Shown one piece after another: positions 54,533 to 64,000 of a DNA stretch of 64,000 nucleotides. The notes under the pieces were generated by a model. The model did no database searches and was not told where the DNA came from. It was given only the letters and a program-made list of their open reading frames with translations. The position numbers and the translations under genes are program-made. Location of the stretch: assembly GCA_015501055.1 (NCBI GenBank), contig JADNYV010000014.1, forward strand, positions 248,001-312,000, read 5' to 3'. Source of the stretch: Mucidula mucida. Taxonomy: Eukaryota > Basidiomycota > Agaricomycetes > Agaricales > Physalacriaceae. The first letter of the stretch is position 1. The number at the start of each line of letters is the position of its first letter.

Positions 54533-56125
54533 ATGGAGTCGTCGATAGCTCCCCGCCTCGTACCGCCCATTGACCTTACTGAAGTCGAAAAAAAGGTGTA
54601 TTATTACGGCCTTTGCTCCAGTCCCATCCTTGTTGCTAGAAGCGGGACTATTCCGTGGGAGGCTCCCTCGGGTCCTGAGGCGTACCACAGGCCCAAGGAG
54701 CTGCGAATCGCGGGTGACCACAAGATTGCTGAAGTTTGGGAAGACGACCTAGCTTTGAAGGTTGAAGGCATTCTCAACGAGAAGCAGGTCCAGTGGACCA
54801 GCATGGATGTAGTCCGCATTGGCTACGCGGATGAATCCTCCGCACCTGTCGTCCTTTGGCTCGGCGTGAAACCCCGCAGCCTCTCTCCCGAAGACGGTGT
54901 CGTCGTCGTTGCACAATGCAAGGAACTGTTGGCTGCCTATGTCATACTAGACGTTGACGTGGAGATTAGAGAGTCAGACGTTTTCACGTTGGCGGGCTCC
55001 TCGCTCCTGGCCCCTGGCTTCGATGAAGACCCCACCGCTGAGGTTCGCGAGCCTCTCACCGCCACCGTCGGCACGCCAATCTGTGCAAAGCCTTCTCCAT
55101 GGGCGGAGGGCACAGGTGGCTTCTTCATTCGCGCAAGCTCTGCCAGCCCGACGATCTACCTCGTAACGGCCCGTCATGTCGTCCTCCCTTATGATATGGA
55201 CGACAACAATATCTACCAGCGAAAGTCCCCATCGACACCCGCTCGCGAGATCGTCCTTTTCAGTGACATCTCATTTCAAGAGTTTCTCAAGTCCATCCAG
55301 AAAAAAATTGCGAGCCAGCAGTTCTACGTAGAATACCATGCCGAACGTCTCGTGGCCACAGGCGACGGAGATGTTACGAGACGTCAGGCTGTCCAGAAGC
55401 TAATGCTGGCAGCAGAGGCAAAGGTAGAGGCCCTCAGCGACTTTCTTCGCGAGGTCTCTGCTCAATGGGGTACCGAGATCGACCGTATCATCGGCCACGT
55501 CGTCTATGCCCCTCCCATCGTTCTCAGTGCCGGCCCTCGCGGATATACGCAAGACGTCGCCATTATCGAAATTAATCCTCAAAAGATTGATCCCAGCACT
55601 TTTGAGTGCAATGTCATTGATCTCGGCTTCGAATATCCACCCGAAGTCCTGACGGACCTGATGTACCCCAATCCCAAAAACATTCATAATTTCAAATATC
55701 CACTTGACCGAATCTTGAGCCTTCGGGGCGTCATCCCTGATAGCGAGCTGCAGAAACCCAAGATGTGCGACCAGGACGGCATCATTGTCCTCAAACGTGG
55801 ACGGGGTAGTGGCCTTACTGTTGGCCATGCAAATAATGTTGTATCTTATACGCGGTACTATCTCGAAGGGCAGGAGGGCCAGCGCTCAAAAGAATGGGCA
55901 ATACTGCCGTACAACATGTCATTGGGTGCATTCTCAGCTCCAGGCGATTCTGGTGCCGCTATTGTGGATGGCGCTGGTCGCGTTGGTGGCCTTCTCACCA
56001 GTGGCAGCGGCGTCACCGATTCCATTGACATCTCTTACGCGACCCCCATGACCTTCGTAATGGACACTATTCGTGCCTGCGAGAGTTTCTCGCAGGCTGT
56101 TTTCTCTGATGGCGCGAAAGATTAG
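54533..56125 (+). CDS. Single-exon trypsin-like serine protease (S1/HtrA fold)
   Basis: One uninterrupted frame of 530 residues, unlike the intron-rich neighbours. Residues 1-185 have no recognised domain (EVWEDDLALKVEGILNEKQV, VVRIGYADESSAPVVLWLGV). Then a chymotrypsin-like domain: TPICAKPSPWAEGTGGFFIR, YLVTARHVVLP with His215, a helical insertion (SIQKKIASQQFYVEYHAERL, EAKVEALSDFLREVSAQWGT), GYTQDVAIIEI with Asp341, and SAPGDSGAAIVDGAGRVGGL with Ser473 in the GDSGG-like loop. The H-D-S order and spacing support an active protease. The coiled insertion between His and Asp is unusual. No signal peptide, so it should be cytosolic. Codon choice is richer in GC-ending codons than in nearby genes. 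Homologous domains occur beside NLR-type modules in some Agaricomycetes, by memory. Confidence 0.78.
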   Translation: MESSIAPRLVPPIDLTEVEKKVYYYGLCSSPILVARSGTIPWEAPSGPEAYHRPKELRIAGDHKIAEVWEDDLALKVEGILNEKQVQWTSMDVVRIGYADESSAPVVLWLGVKPRSLSPEDGVVVVAQCKELLAAYVILDVDVEIRESDVFTLAGSSLLAPGFDEDPTAEVREPLTATVGTPICAKPSPWAEGTGGFFIRASSASPTIYLVTARHVVLPYDMDDNNIYQRKSPSTPAREIVLFSDISFQEFLKSIQKKIASQQFYVEYHAERLVATGDGDVTRRQAVQKLMLAAEAKVEALSDFLREVSAQWGTEIDRIIGHVVYAPPIVLSAGPRGYTQDVAIIEINPQKIDPSTFECNVIDLGFEYPPEVLTDLMYPNPKNIHNFKYPLDRILSLRGVIPDSELQKPKMCDQDGIIVLKRGRGSGLTVGHANNVVSYTRYYLEGQEGQRSKEWAILPYNMSLGAFSAPGDSGAAIVDGAGRVGGLLTSGSGVTDSIDISYATPMTFVMDTIRACESFSQAVFSDGAKD

Positions 56126-56734
56126 ATAGCCGCTTCACTCGCAGCGGCACTTCTCAGACGAATTATAGAGCGTGTTTGTAGGCTTACAGCAGGTAGTAAT
56201 ATTGATGGATGAGAGATTATTTGCCTGTATGCTAAGGCACAGGATAACTCGACATCCGAATCCGGATTCTCCTCAATGAGCCAGCACAAAGCATTATGAA
56301 TGATGGTTATATGAGTCCGACGGCAGTCAAGTTGAGAGAAGGTGAAGCCGTCGTCGAAAAAGATTTTTGACGTCTCGAATAGCCATGACTCTTTCCGCTT
56401 CCTCCTCAACCGCGGGAATGGGCGCGAGTTGATAGCGCATTAGCCGCAGGAGATGCACCAGAGGGTAAACCAGAACGTATGACTCTGAGTTGCTGAATCA
56501 CGATGACAGCTGCAATGATTCGAATGAGGATGATGGTTCATAGACGCGTCACAACAACGGTGCCGTCGCTGATAAACAGTAAATTTGTACGCCTACGTGA
56601 TTGCGATAGAATTTATTCAATTGAATGAGCCGCCTCGAGGGACCATCTTGGATGGTTTCTACCATGAAATGAATTATCTGAAAGAGGTGAGTGATATATT
56701 GATACATTAGGGCAAAGATTGCATCTCTTTATAT
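56126..56734. other. Convergent intergenic region
   Basis: Between the protease and the Rmd1-like gene, both ending here. A minus-strand frame ending at 56406 (LIRIIAAVIVIQQLRVIRSG) and another at 56122-56409 look weakly coding but cannot be joined into a gene; possible remnants. Confidence 0.3.
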
Positions 56735-58090
56735 TCAGGAACTCTCCGGGCTAGTCTTTTCATTCGACTCTGCTCTTATCCTATCTCTGAGCATATGCCA
56801 GAGCTCGGGACCGTCGCGAATGAATACTACCACTACTTCCACCGCGATGAGCGCGATGATGACAAGCTCGAGCATATGTGATGAGGACTGAAAAGACAGG
56901 ATAAATCGAGGGACGATGTAGAAATAAAGAAACCTTACCTCTGTTAACAGTTGGCGAAGCGTCGATTGGAGCTGCAGGTACGATAAGTACGTGTACTAAA
57001 AGAAAGCAGATGCAGGACTCACTTCAGCGGCATATGTAATTCTCTCATTGACGGACTCAGTGCGTGCTTCAATCTCCAACGCCATGCTCATACCAAGGAA
57101 GTGCGCTGACGAAGTTGATTACTATGTTCAATCTCCTAAGTAAAGCACTTACACTCCAACTCCGGCTCAGTCCAGTAGAAATCGGGTATATCCAGATAAT
57201 TTTCGCGGTTAAGGTTCAAGCTCTGTCGAAACTTCATAAGCTCGCCAAGTTTTTTAATGAGTGCCTTTCTTCCAAGACCAGGTTTCCCGGTCTGTACTAG
57301 AATGTGAGGAAGAGTAGCCATGGAGGAGAGGTAATCATCTAAGCCAACTTCCAAAGCGGAGAGCGCCGTTGACCGAGCAAGTGCCTGGGAGAATGCATAT
57401 CGACTCAAGACCGTTTCCGCTGGGTAGACAAGATCAACGTCACTCAAAGACTGAGTGTGCTCTCCCTTTGTGTCGGGTTTCCCTAGTATGATTAAATCGC
57501 CCTGAAGGCGTGTTTTCCTGAAGAAGAGTTGGCCAAAGTCCGAAAATACAAGACTACTTGGAAACTCACTCATTAGGATCCATAACAAACTCCAGTTCCT
57601 CCTCCTCCGGTTCGCGCATTGGCGCAAGCTCAATGCCTTGCATCGGCTTTATGACCTCGGAGGCAAACCGGTGGGCGTCTTTCTCGCCAAGGCCCCAGCA
57701 GACGAAGCTGCCATTAGCGAACACGAATACTTCTCCATTCTGCCACCGCGGGAACCACCACGAGTCGACAAGCTTGCGCGCGCCTACAGGGATGCGATAC
57801 CGGCTCAGAGCATACCGCTCCGCCGTCGTGAGAGTGTAAATCGTCTGGATGTTGCTACGCGTCGAACTTGGGTTGGCACGGATGGGCAGCGAGTCGGATG
57901 CTGATCGTCGGAGCGGGGTCGTTGCCTTGGGCTTTAGCTTGCCTTTGTCCACTGTCTCCGAGGCCACTGAGCTTGACGCGAAATGCCTCCACTGGGTCGG
58001 TGATCGGAATTGAGTAGATATCGCGCGTCTGAAGCAGGCCAGCTACAGAAATGAGTATGGGTGGCAAATACAGGGAATGCAACTTGCCAT
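56735..58090 (-). CDS. Rmd1/Rmd8-type (DUF155) mitochondrial protein
   Basis: DUF155 proteins (yeast Rmd1/Rmd8, human RMND1) act in mitochondrial translation and cytoskeletal processes. The first coding exon may contain only ATG (58088-58090), joined by a GC-AG intron (58043-58087) to LACFRRAISTQFRSPTQWRH, a mitochondrial presequence. ATG 58153 is in frame upstream as an alternative. Then IQTIYTLTTAERYALSRYRI, GEVFVFANGSFVCWGLGEKD, EELEFVMDPNE and TRLQGDLIILG. The core continues with YAFSQALARSTALSALEVGL, KLGELMKFRQSLNLNRENYL, DIPDFYWTEPELE and EIEARTESVNERITYAAEL. The C-terminal helix is SHMLELVIIALIAVEVVVVF, the usual DUF155 membrane anchor, ending at TGA 56735-56737. Intact. Seven exons. 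Confidence 0.85.
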
Positions 58091-58688
58091 AGTGTCTGGA
58101 CGGAATGAAAGCCAGGCGCGTTGATGATGAAAAATGTCGAGTCGCGTCGGCATATAACTGCCGAATTTTGACGATGCCGACATTTCACGGCATAAAGAAT
58201 GCGCGTTGACTTTGCGTTTTACTATCCGTACCGGTGGAGCGGATAATCACCTAGAAGCGGTTAATTCGAGTGTAGCTCTTGAACAAGGAAACCTTTTGGC
58301 CTCAAACTCTTGAGAAAATCAATTATGCATACTTGAACTACATTTGTACCAATTTTCAGAAGGGAGGCGTCAATAAATGGCTTTGCGTAGACAGCATTCG
58401 AGTGGGTGATGAGAATGATGTCATCGTCTTGTTTCCCACACCTCTCGAGTTGTCTTTCCCGCATACCAACATTGTTCTGCCCAAGGAGCTGTCAGAAGGT
58501 GTATTCTATATGTACAATTCATGTTCTCAACAAGTTGGGAGGTAGAAATAACAGGAGAAATCATTCACCGTCATTTTAACCGCTTCTAAGTGATTATCCG
58601 CTTCACCGGTACGGATAGTATGAAGCATCGTATCGAAAAAAGTAATACATATTCTATGGACCGGTGAGTTCCACCAGCAGCCCCCCTC
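58091..58688. other. Intergenic region between Rmd1-like and NCS1 genes
   Basis: No supported gene. An 88-codon plus-strand frame (58279-58545) and a 67-codon minus-strand frame lack splice logic and family resemblance. Confidence 0.35.
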
Positions 58689-61310
58689 CTAAACCTCTTT
58701 CTCATCAACTTCGACATGCTTCTCATCCCCAGTGCTCGCACGGCTGCTAGAAACCTCTTCCTTGTCGCCGAATGCACGGGTTTCGTCATGATAAGTTAAG
58801 CCAACTCCTACACCAGGCGGTGGCGTTATAATGCAAATAAGCCAGAACGCAGCGAATGAGACGGCAAGACCTATCAACATCTGGGTCAGTTTGCCAAGCA
58901 CGGATTGGAGTGGAAATACGAACCAACAAAGAACGCGATATTGAATAACCTGATCCAAGAGTTGTACGCCGTGGCGTCGCGAACCGACATGATAAACCCA
59001 GGCATGGTGGGAAAGACGCCAATCACCCAAGCAAGAAGGGCACGCCAGTGGAATCCGTGCCAGTACCTATAAGCAGAGTTAGTCTAACTAAACAACCAAG
59101 CCAACTTCAACAACTCACCAATAAAGCGACGTTGAATCCCCAACGTAGCAGTCCTCAAGTTTGATAATGCATCGACGGACCACCAGGTAGTCCGCTAGCA
59201 TAACGCCAGTGAATGGAGCAACTAGATCGTTATGAGTACGAGTTCAAGTCGTAACATATTGGAGACGCGTACGGAAAATTCCGAAGCCCGAAAGAACTGT
59301 CAAGAACGTCGCTGCATTAGAAAGGTATTGCCAAGGATTTGAGAGCATTCCAAAAGCAGCGAGCACGTAGGCTCCTCGTCGAATATTGAGATATTTCCTG
59401 TATACAAATCAGAAGTGCCAACGGAAATAGTCAAGGCGCGCACGGGCTCAGTCCACTGTGAAGGGTTTGTCAGACTAGAAATGTCGCGTCAAGGGCAGTA
59501 GACTCACGCGAGATCCATGCCTGCACTGACAGAATTCAAGACGATGCTGATTCCCAACTGGGCACACACACATCCGAGTCCAGCGAAAAACACTCCGGCC
59601 CGTGCTACTCGCGACGTGAGGGCACGATAAGTGTACAGAGACCTGGTTTACCTCTGGGTGATCCGCCACTAAAGATGTTTAGCACCATAAAAAGTAGCGA
59701 CAAATGGTCCGACTCACTAGAATTCTTGTATTCTAGCTAGCAGCGTAAATGGCTGCCAGATAACCTCGCCAAGAATCTGGTCGCCACAAGCAGTAACAAC
59801 GATGCCAACAACAGCTGTCACGATTATCGTCACGGGTCTAGAGGACTTGTTATCAGTCTGTCCCCGCGGCGAAGAACGAAAGCGTACGCAGCCACCATTT
59901 GTGATAACGTCGGCGCGTCTTTCGGAAGAAAATCAGCGGAAGGACTAGGACAAGATTTTCCGGACACTTACAAGGCCGATTTGCGTATCTTGTCCAGTCA
60001 CTCTGGCCAAGCGTTCCGCCTCCCCTGTGAGATAGCGGTTAGTCTATTAGCGATTTCATCAGCGAGTCAAAGTCACAGACCAGGCTCCCAAGACCGATGT
60101 GATTGCGAACATCATAGACCATCCGATACTCCCGTGAGCGGGATTTCCTGGCTCTTTGAACAACGGCCCAGGTCCATGAACATTGGATACAGCCCATGCA
60201 AGCAGACCAATGAGGCTGTGGGGGATGAAAACCGATATAACGCAAAAACAGGTGAATAACATACGTTCCTCCAAATAGGATCGAAGAGACAATGAAGGGC
60301 TTTTGGAGGCGCTCTGGAGGTATTCGCATGATCGCGATGAAAAATATGTAGTAAATGCTGCATTTCCCATTAGTTGGGGAGTCAGAAGGTCGAGCAAAGC
60401 GTACATCATGCCAATCAAATCTTTCGTGTACAGGATGCCCCCAGCCAAAGTCTGGTCCCTGGTGTATATCATGATGAGCAGCGCAATCAAAGTCTTGCAC
60501 AAATATTTTACATATGCGCCAAGCCTGTATGAGTGGTAAGTATGTTATTGCAAGGGCTGAGAATTGTATCAAACCTGTTATGATTGCCCCGAGAGTGACA
60601 GTCATAGCTTCAAGTAGGGTGATAATAGGCCAAAGACATCAAATCCCACGTACCCTGACCACCCCAATACGCTTGGAGACCATCCCAGCTAAGATGAAGA
60701 TGAGGGGGCGAAAACACTAAGTGGTAGAACCATTACTGACAAGATTGTACTACGGATATCGACTTAGTGACCACGACATGAAGATCCGTTCATAAACTCA
60801 CGTGAAGGTACGTATGAGCACGGGGAAATACGCTCCTCTCATTCCCCACGTGAACCTGGAGGACACGGTGAATCCAATGTGATGCCTGGAAGAAGAAGAC
60901 TGATGAATACGAAACAACAATCAAAAACCAAACGACCACAAACCTCTCGCCCATCCAGCCGCACGCAACGGAGAGCAGACCAGTGCAGAATCCTCCAATG
61001 ACGAGGGCCCCGATAGCTTGCTGAGGTGTGAGTCCATACGCGAGTAACGTCGATCCCGTGGTGTACGCGCTGATACACATGCCGGAGATGCACCAATAGA
61101 TGAAGTACGACCAGATAGCGTACGTCCTACGCTCGACAGGCATGGGAATGAGATCCCGGTTCGTCCAGTGCTTCCAGTACCGCCGCGTCAAGAGCCACGA
61201 TCAAGTTTAAAATCGAAGAAAGCGCTTACGTCGTTCTTGTAAGTCGCGTCGGCATCGATGGGGACTTCGATGCGGCGCAAGAAGCGCTGGGTCATTGTCT
61301 CGTCGTGCAT
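58689..61310 (-). CDS. NCS1-family nucleobase/allantoin permease
   Basis: Twelve-helix proton symporter of the nucleobase-cation-symport-1 family. From ATG 61310 (61295 also in frame): RFLRRIEVPIDADATYKND, NRDLIPMPVERRTYAIWSYF, YTTGSTLLAYGLTPQQAIGA, CGWMGERHHIGFTVSSRFTW, GMRGAYFPVLIRTFT and DGLQAYWGGQ, the consensus 'G..AY' loop of helix 3. Then MTVTLGAIITGLAHM, TKDLIGMIIYYIFFIAIM, GTLGQSDWTRYANRPYAPTL (family 'QSDWTRYA' signature), ILGEVIWQPFTLL, NSVSAGMDLAGLSPKYLNIR, FTGVMLADYLVVRRCIIKLE and HGFHWRALLAWVIGVFPTMP. About 15 introns. Between FTTILS and WDGLQ the phase is off by one (60690-60745), either a base error or a missed exon. Substrate (uracil, uridine, allantoin) is undetermined. Confidence 0.88.
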
Positions 61311-61693
61311 GAGTAGTTGTCGTTCCGGCTGGACAAAAGACAAAAGCTCTCCAGTTGTCTGTCGGAGTCTTTTGAAGGAGTTGCCCTCGGCCTGCTAGCA
61401 GATTCGTAATGGAGATAAGCCAAGGAAGAGGGTGCGCATAGTACGGAGTAGGCACGGCGTTGTCGCATGAAACTAGCCTGCCGTGAGAGATAGGGCATCA
61501 AGTTCGTGTCAAAAGTAGTACAGCGTGACGTCACGGGTTGTTTTCCGCCTTCCGACATCTTCTGATACTTGCCCTAGACTGCTTATCTCCAAAGTCTCCT
61601 GAGTTCTCTTACAGTAATGGTATCTGGAACTGCGCGTGCTATAAATCCCGACCGACCGAATCAGACGTGACTTGACCACCCACCGCGATCACA
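61311..61693. other. Divergent promoter region between NCS1 and the oxygenase
   Basis: Both flanking genes start outward from here. An 88-residue minus frame (61292-61558) overlaps the transporter start and is not supported. No clear TATA box. Confidence 0.4.
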
Positions 61694-63031
61694 ATGCCTG
61701 GTGTCCTGCTCTCATCTCTGCCTACAATCGATTTCTCCAAGTTTGGAGACGGGACCTCTGCTGTGGGTCTCTTCCTCCGGCGCGTATGCCCGAAATAATA
61801 GTATATCTTCCAGGAGGACATCGAAATTGGCCAACAATTCTATGCGGCCTGTCGCGATGTGGGCTTTGCCTATCTTATCAACACAGGCATACCCCAGGAC
61901 AAGGTGGACGACATGTTCAAATGGGTATGATATCCCTGTACCTTACTTCCATTGAGGCTGAGCCGACAGTCCGCCAAATTATTCGCACTTCCTCACGAGA
62001 TCAAAATGAAGGCACCTCACCCGCCCGAGGGACACAAACACCGTGGCTACAGCGGGGTATGTCATTGTCAAATACAGCTCCTCAAATCCGTGGCTTAATA
62101 CAGTCATCAGATTGGCGTTGAACAAGTATCTCAAATGGTATTCGATCCCAAGGAGTTGGGCGCCATCCGCCATGGCAAGGCGCCAGACTTCAAGGAATCT
62201 TTCGACATGGGCATCGAACTCGCCGACGGTTCTGAGCGTATCAGCAACATCTGGATCCCCGAGGAAGACATTCCCGGCTTCCGGCAGTACGCCAAAGAGT
62301 ATTTCGCCGTCTGCCGCCACTTCCAAGTTACCAAGCTGCTCCCCGCGCTGGCGATTGGCATGGGACTGGACAAGGATTTTTTCTTGCCGTACCACGCGAC
62401 TGGGGACAACCAACTCAGGCTGCTTCATTACCCCGAGGCGCCCGTGGACGTCTTTGAAAGTGGCGAGAAAGGCCGGATCGGTGCTCATACGGTACGGTGT
62501 TCACGTCCATCCATCCACTGCACCGTTGAATCACCCTCAAAAGGACTTTGGAACGGGCACTTTGCTGTTCCAGGACGACTGCGGTGGACTCGAAGTCGAA
62601 TCGCCTCACACGCCTGGCATGTTCATATCGGCTCCCCCAATCAGAGGAGCAGCCGTTTTCAATATTGGAGATTTCCTCATGCGCTGGTCTAATGGTTAGT
62701 CCTCCCTCCTTCGGCCTCAAGCTCCCCGATACTGATATCTTGCCAGATACACTTAAATCCACTCTACATCGTGTCCGCGCGCCTCCTACAAAGGAAGGGC
62801 AGGCCGTTACACGGGAACGGTTCTCTATACCCTACGTAAGTGGCCATCCGTCTCGTCGCCATGTCAAGCTTACATGTTCTCTAGTTCATGACCGCAGACC
62901 GCGATAAGACCATTGACTGCCTCCCAGGCTGCTTTGGTCCCGACCGACCGAAAAAGTACGAGCCTATCAATTCTGGACAGTATACGGAGATGCGTCTGAA
63001 CGCCACATATGTAAATAAGTGCTTAAACTGA
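61694..63031 (+). CDS. 2-oxoglutarate/Fe(II) oxygenase, isopenicillin-N-synthase-like
   Basis: DIOX_N plus 2OG-FeII_Oxy architecture, about 350 residues, cytosolic. Exons give PGVLLSSLPTIDFSKFGDGT, DIEIGQQFYAACRDVGFAYL, SAKLFALPHEIKMKAPHPPE, GHKHRGYSGIGVEQVSQMVF, KESFDMGIELADGSERISNI and LLPALAIGMGLDKDFF. The metal site is HTD (GAHTDFGTGTLLFQDD, split by an intron after T) and the distal His is in TLHRVRAPP. The 2OG-binding Arg-x-Ser is RERFSIPYFMTADRD. RGAAVFNIGDFLMRWSND carries the 'GD...W(T/S)N' strand. The product ends YVNKCLN at TGA 63029-63031. All introns are GT-AG; frame intact. Substrate unknown; fungal relatives modify amino-acid derived or secondary metabolites. Confidence 0.87.
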
Positions 63032-63434
63032 AGGAGGGAATACGGAAGGCAATGAAAATCTGTACTACAATTTTCGAGTCAAACACGGTGTCGTCGGGTT
63101 TGAGAACATTGCTTGAAAGATCCTCTGTGCGTGGGTTGTAGCCGGAGGATAGCAAACGACGCAATAAGCTCGACGGCGCGTTGTTCGTGGTCTTCAGCTT
63201 CGCCATCCTTCCGCCATCCTGCTCAGATAGAAGTGAGAAACACAAGTGTAAATGATCTCACTAGGAACTAAAGATAAATGTGGCGGGGACCAGTTTATAA
63301 TGTATGCAAGTAAGTAGGTATACCCAAAAGAATGTATGTAGAACAAGCAAAGAGCGTGACGAATACAACAATTACAGCTAGAAAAGAGCGTTCCTATATA
63401 TGATACCTATCCAAATGTTCCCTAGCCCAATAGA
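63032..63434. other. Convergent intergenic region
   Basis: Two genes end towards each other here. No supported gene or strong repeat. Confidence 0.4.
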
Positions 63435-64000
63435 TCAGTTGTCGAACCATCCCGCGCGCGACATTTCGCCCGCCAATCCGTCCCAGTTTCGTCGCCGCGC
63501 CTTGCGGCCTGCGAGCTCAGTGGCAAACCTCAAGCACTCATCCAGCCTCCACCGTCCTCGGTCATTATCACGGTCAACCCCCGAGCGAATGTCCTCCCCC
63601 CTGCCGAAGGTGTATACGGCGCGCCGGGCATAATCCGCCTGCTAAGCGAGTATATCATGCCAGCGACAAACGCATCCTGCGCGCCAACCTCGTCCACCAC
63701 ATTGTCGTCCGTGTCGGGAACCTCCGTTCCCGTCGAATCATGGTCGTCGTCGTCGTCCTGATACCTGCCTCGCGACGTCGCTCTCGATCTACCCGAGGAG
63801 TGTGCGCGGCTCCCGCTGGCCGTCGTATATGCAGTCGAAGAGGGCGTACGGCTTCGTCCGTCAGCCCAAAAGTCGCTCCCGCTGCGTACGGAGCGTACGT
63901 CGGTGGACTCGGTCACGAGGCTGTCTACGTTGGCGTCGATTTCACGGCCGCGAGGGACGCGCGCGGTGGATGCGACAGCGCGATCTTCTACCCATCCGGA
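63435..64000 (-). CDS. C-terminal part of an unrecognised gene, 5' end outside window
   Basis: Open from the window edge on the minus strand: RGREIDANVDSLVTESTDVR, SGSDFWADGRSRTPSSTAYT, a Ser/Arg-rich stretch with RSRATSRGRYQDDDDDHDST, and DEVGAQDAFVAGMIYSLSRR, then IMPGAPYTPS. The straight frame stops at 63530. A one-base change in the G run at 63594-63606 would instead lead to GRWRLDECLRFATELAGRKA and NWDGLAGEMSRAGWFDN, ending TGA 63435-63437. This second tail looks far more like protein, so the homopolymer was probably read one base short. Family unknown; the N-terminal region is low complexity and likely disordered. Confidence 0.5.

Noticed and set aside
60059..60502. A 147-codon minus frame as evidence of a frameshift in NCS1
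   Set aside because: GT-AG introns (GTAAAA...ACACCAG and GTACGC...AATGCAG) connect LAHM-DQTLAGG and IGM-IIYYIFF in frame, so no error is needed there.

Overview
This window is nuclear DNA of a filamentous basidiomycete, most likely an Agaricomycete. Almost every gene is split by many introns of about 45-60 bases, genes lie on both strands at 2-3 kb spacing, and several products (a DUF6699-type protein, a seven-helix membrane protein, an AbiEii-like nucleotidyltransferase, a GH3/PA14 glucosidase) have a basidiomycete flavour. There is no bacterial-style operon, CRISPR array, rRNA or tRNA gene. Gene models below were assembled by hand by joining reading frames across GT-AG (and some GC-AG) introns.

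Layout. 1-9.8 kb: tail of an AIF-like oxidoreductase, tRNA thiolation subunit Ncs2/Ctu2, a DUF6699 protein, a decayed membrane glycosyltransferase, a doubtful LYR-like gene, uridine kinase, and a secreted GDSL esterase. 10-19.7 kb: a CAX-type cation/proton exchanger, cytochrome oxidase subunit Cox4, three unrecognised genes, a Ppn2-like phosphatase, a gamma-glutamylcyclotransferase and a SnoaL-like protein. 20-34 kb: a GH3 beta-glucosidase, an unrecognised gene, a nucleotidyltransferase carrying an apparent AT-AC intron, a short-chain dehydrogenase, a metacaspase and a sugar transporter. 34-46.7 kb: a FAD monooxygenase next to a SAM methyltransferase, a protein kinase, an Srs2-type helicase and a seven-helix membrane protein. 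47-64 kb: a decayed coding remnant, an Hsp20-like protein, the splicing factor Snu66/SART1, a small membrane protein, a short retroposed element with target-site duplication, a single-exon trypsin-like protease, an Rmd1-type mitochondrial protein, an NCS1 nucleobase transporter, a 2OG-Fe(II) oxygenase and the C-terminal part of an unknown gene.

Most genes are independent housekeeping or accessory functions. The only plausible functional neighbourhood is sugar transporter - FAD monooxygenase - methyltransferase (30.6-37.9 kb), which could be a small tailoring cassette, but no backbone enzyme is present.

The most unusual signals concern RNA splicing: an AT-AC intron, a 3-base exon, strings of 8-23 base exons, and at least eight GC-AG introns. 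A second theme is that about ten otherwise well-conserved genes each need a one-base correction, often in a homopolymer. That pattern fits uncorrected indels in the assembly at least as well as gene decay. The glycosyltransferase at 3.2-5.0 kb carries so many lesions that real decay is more likely there.
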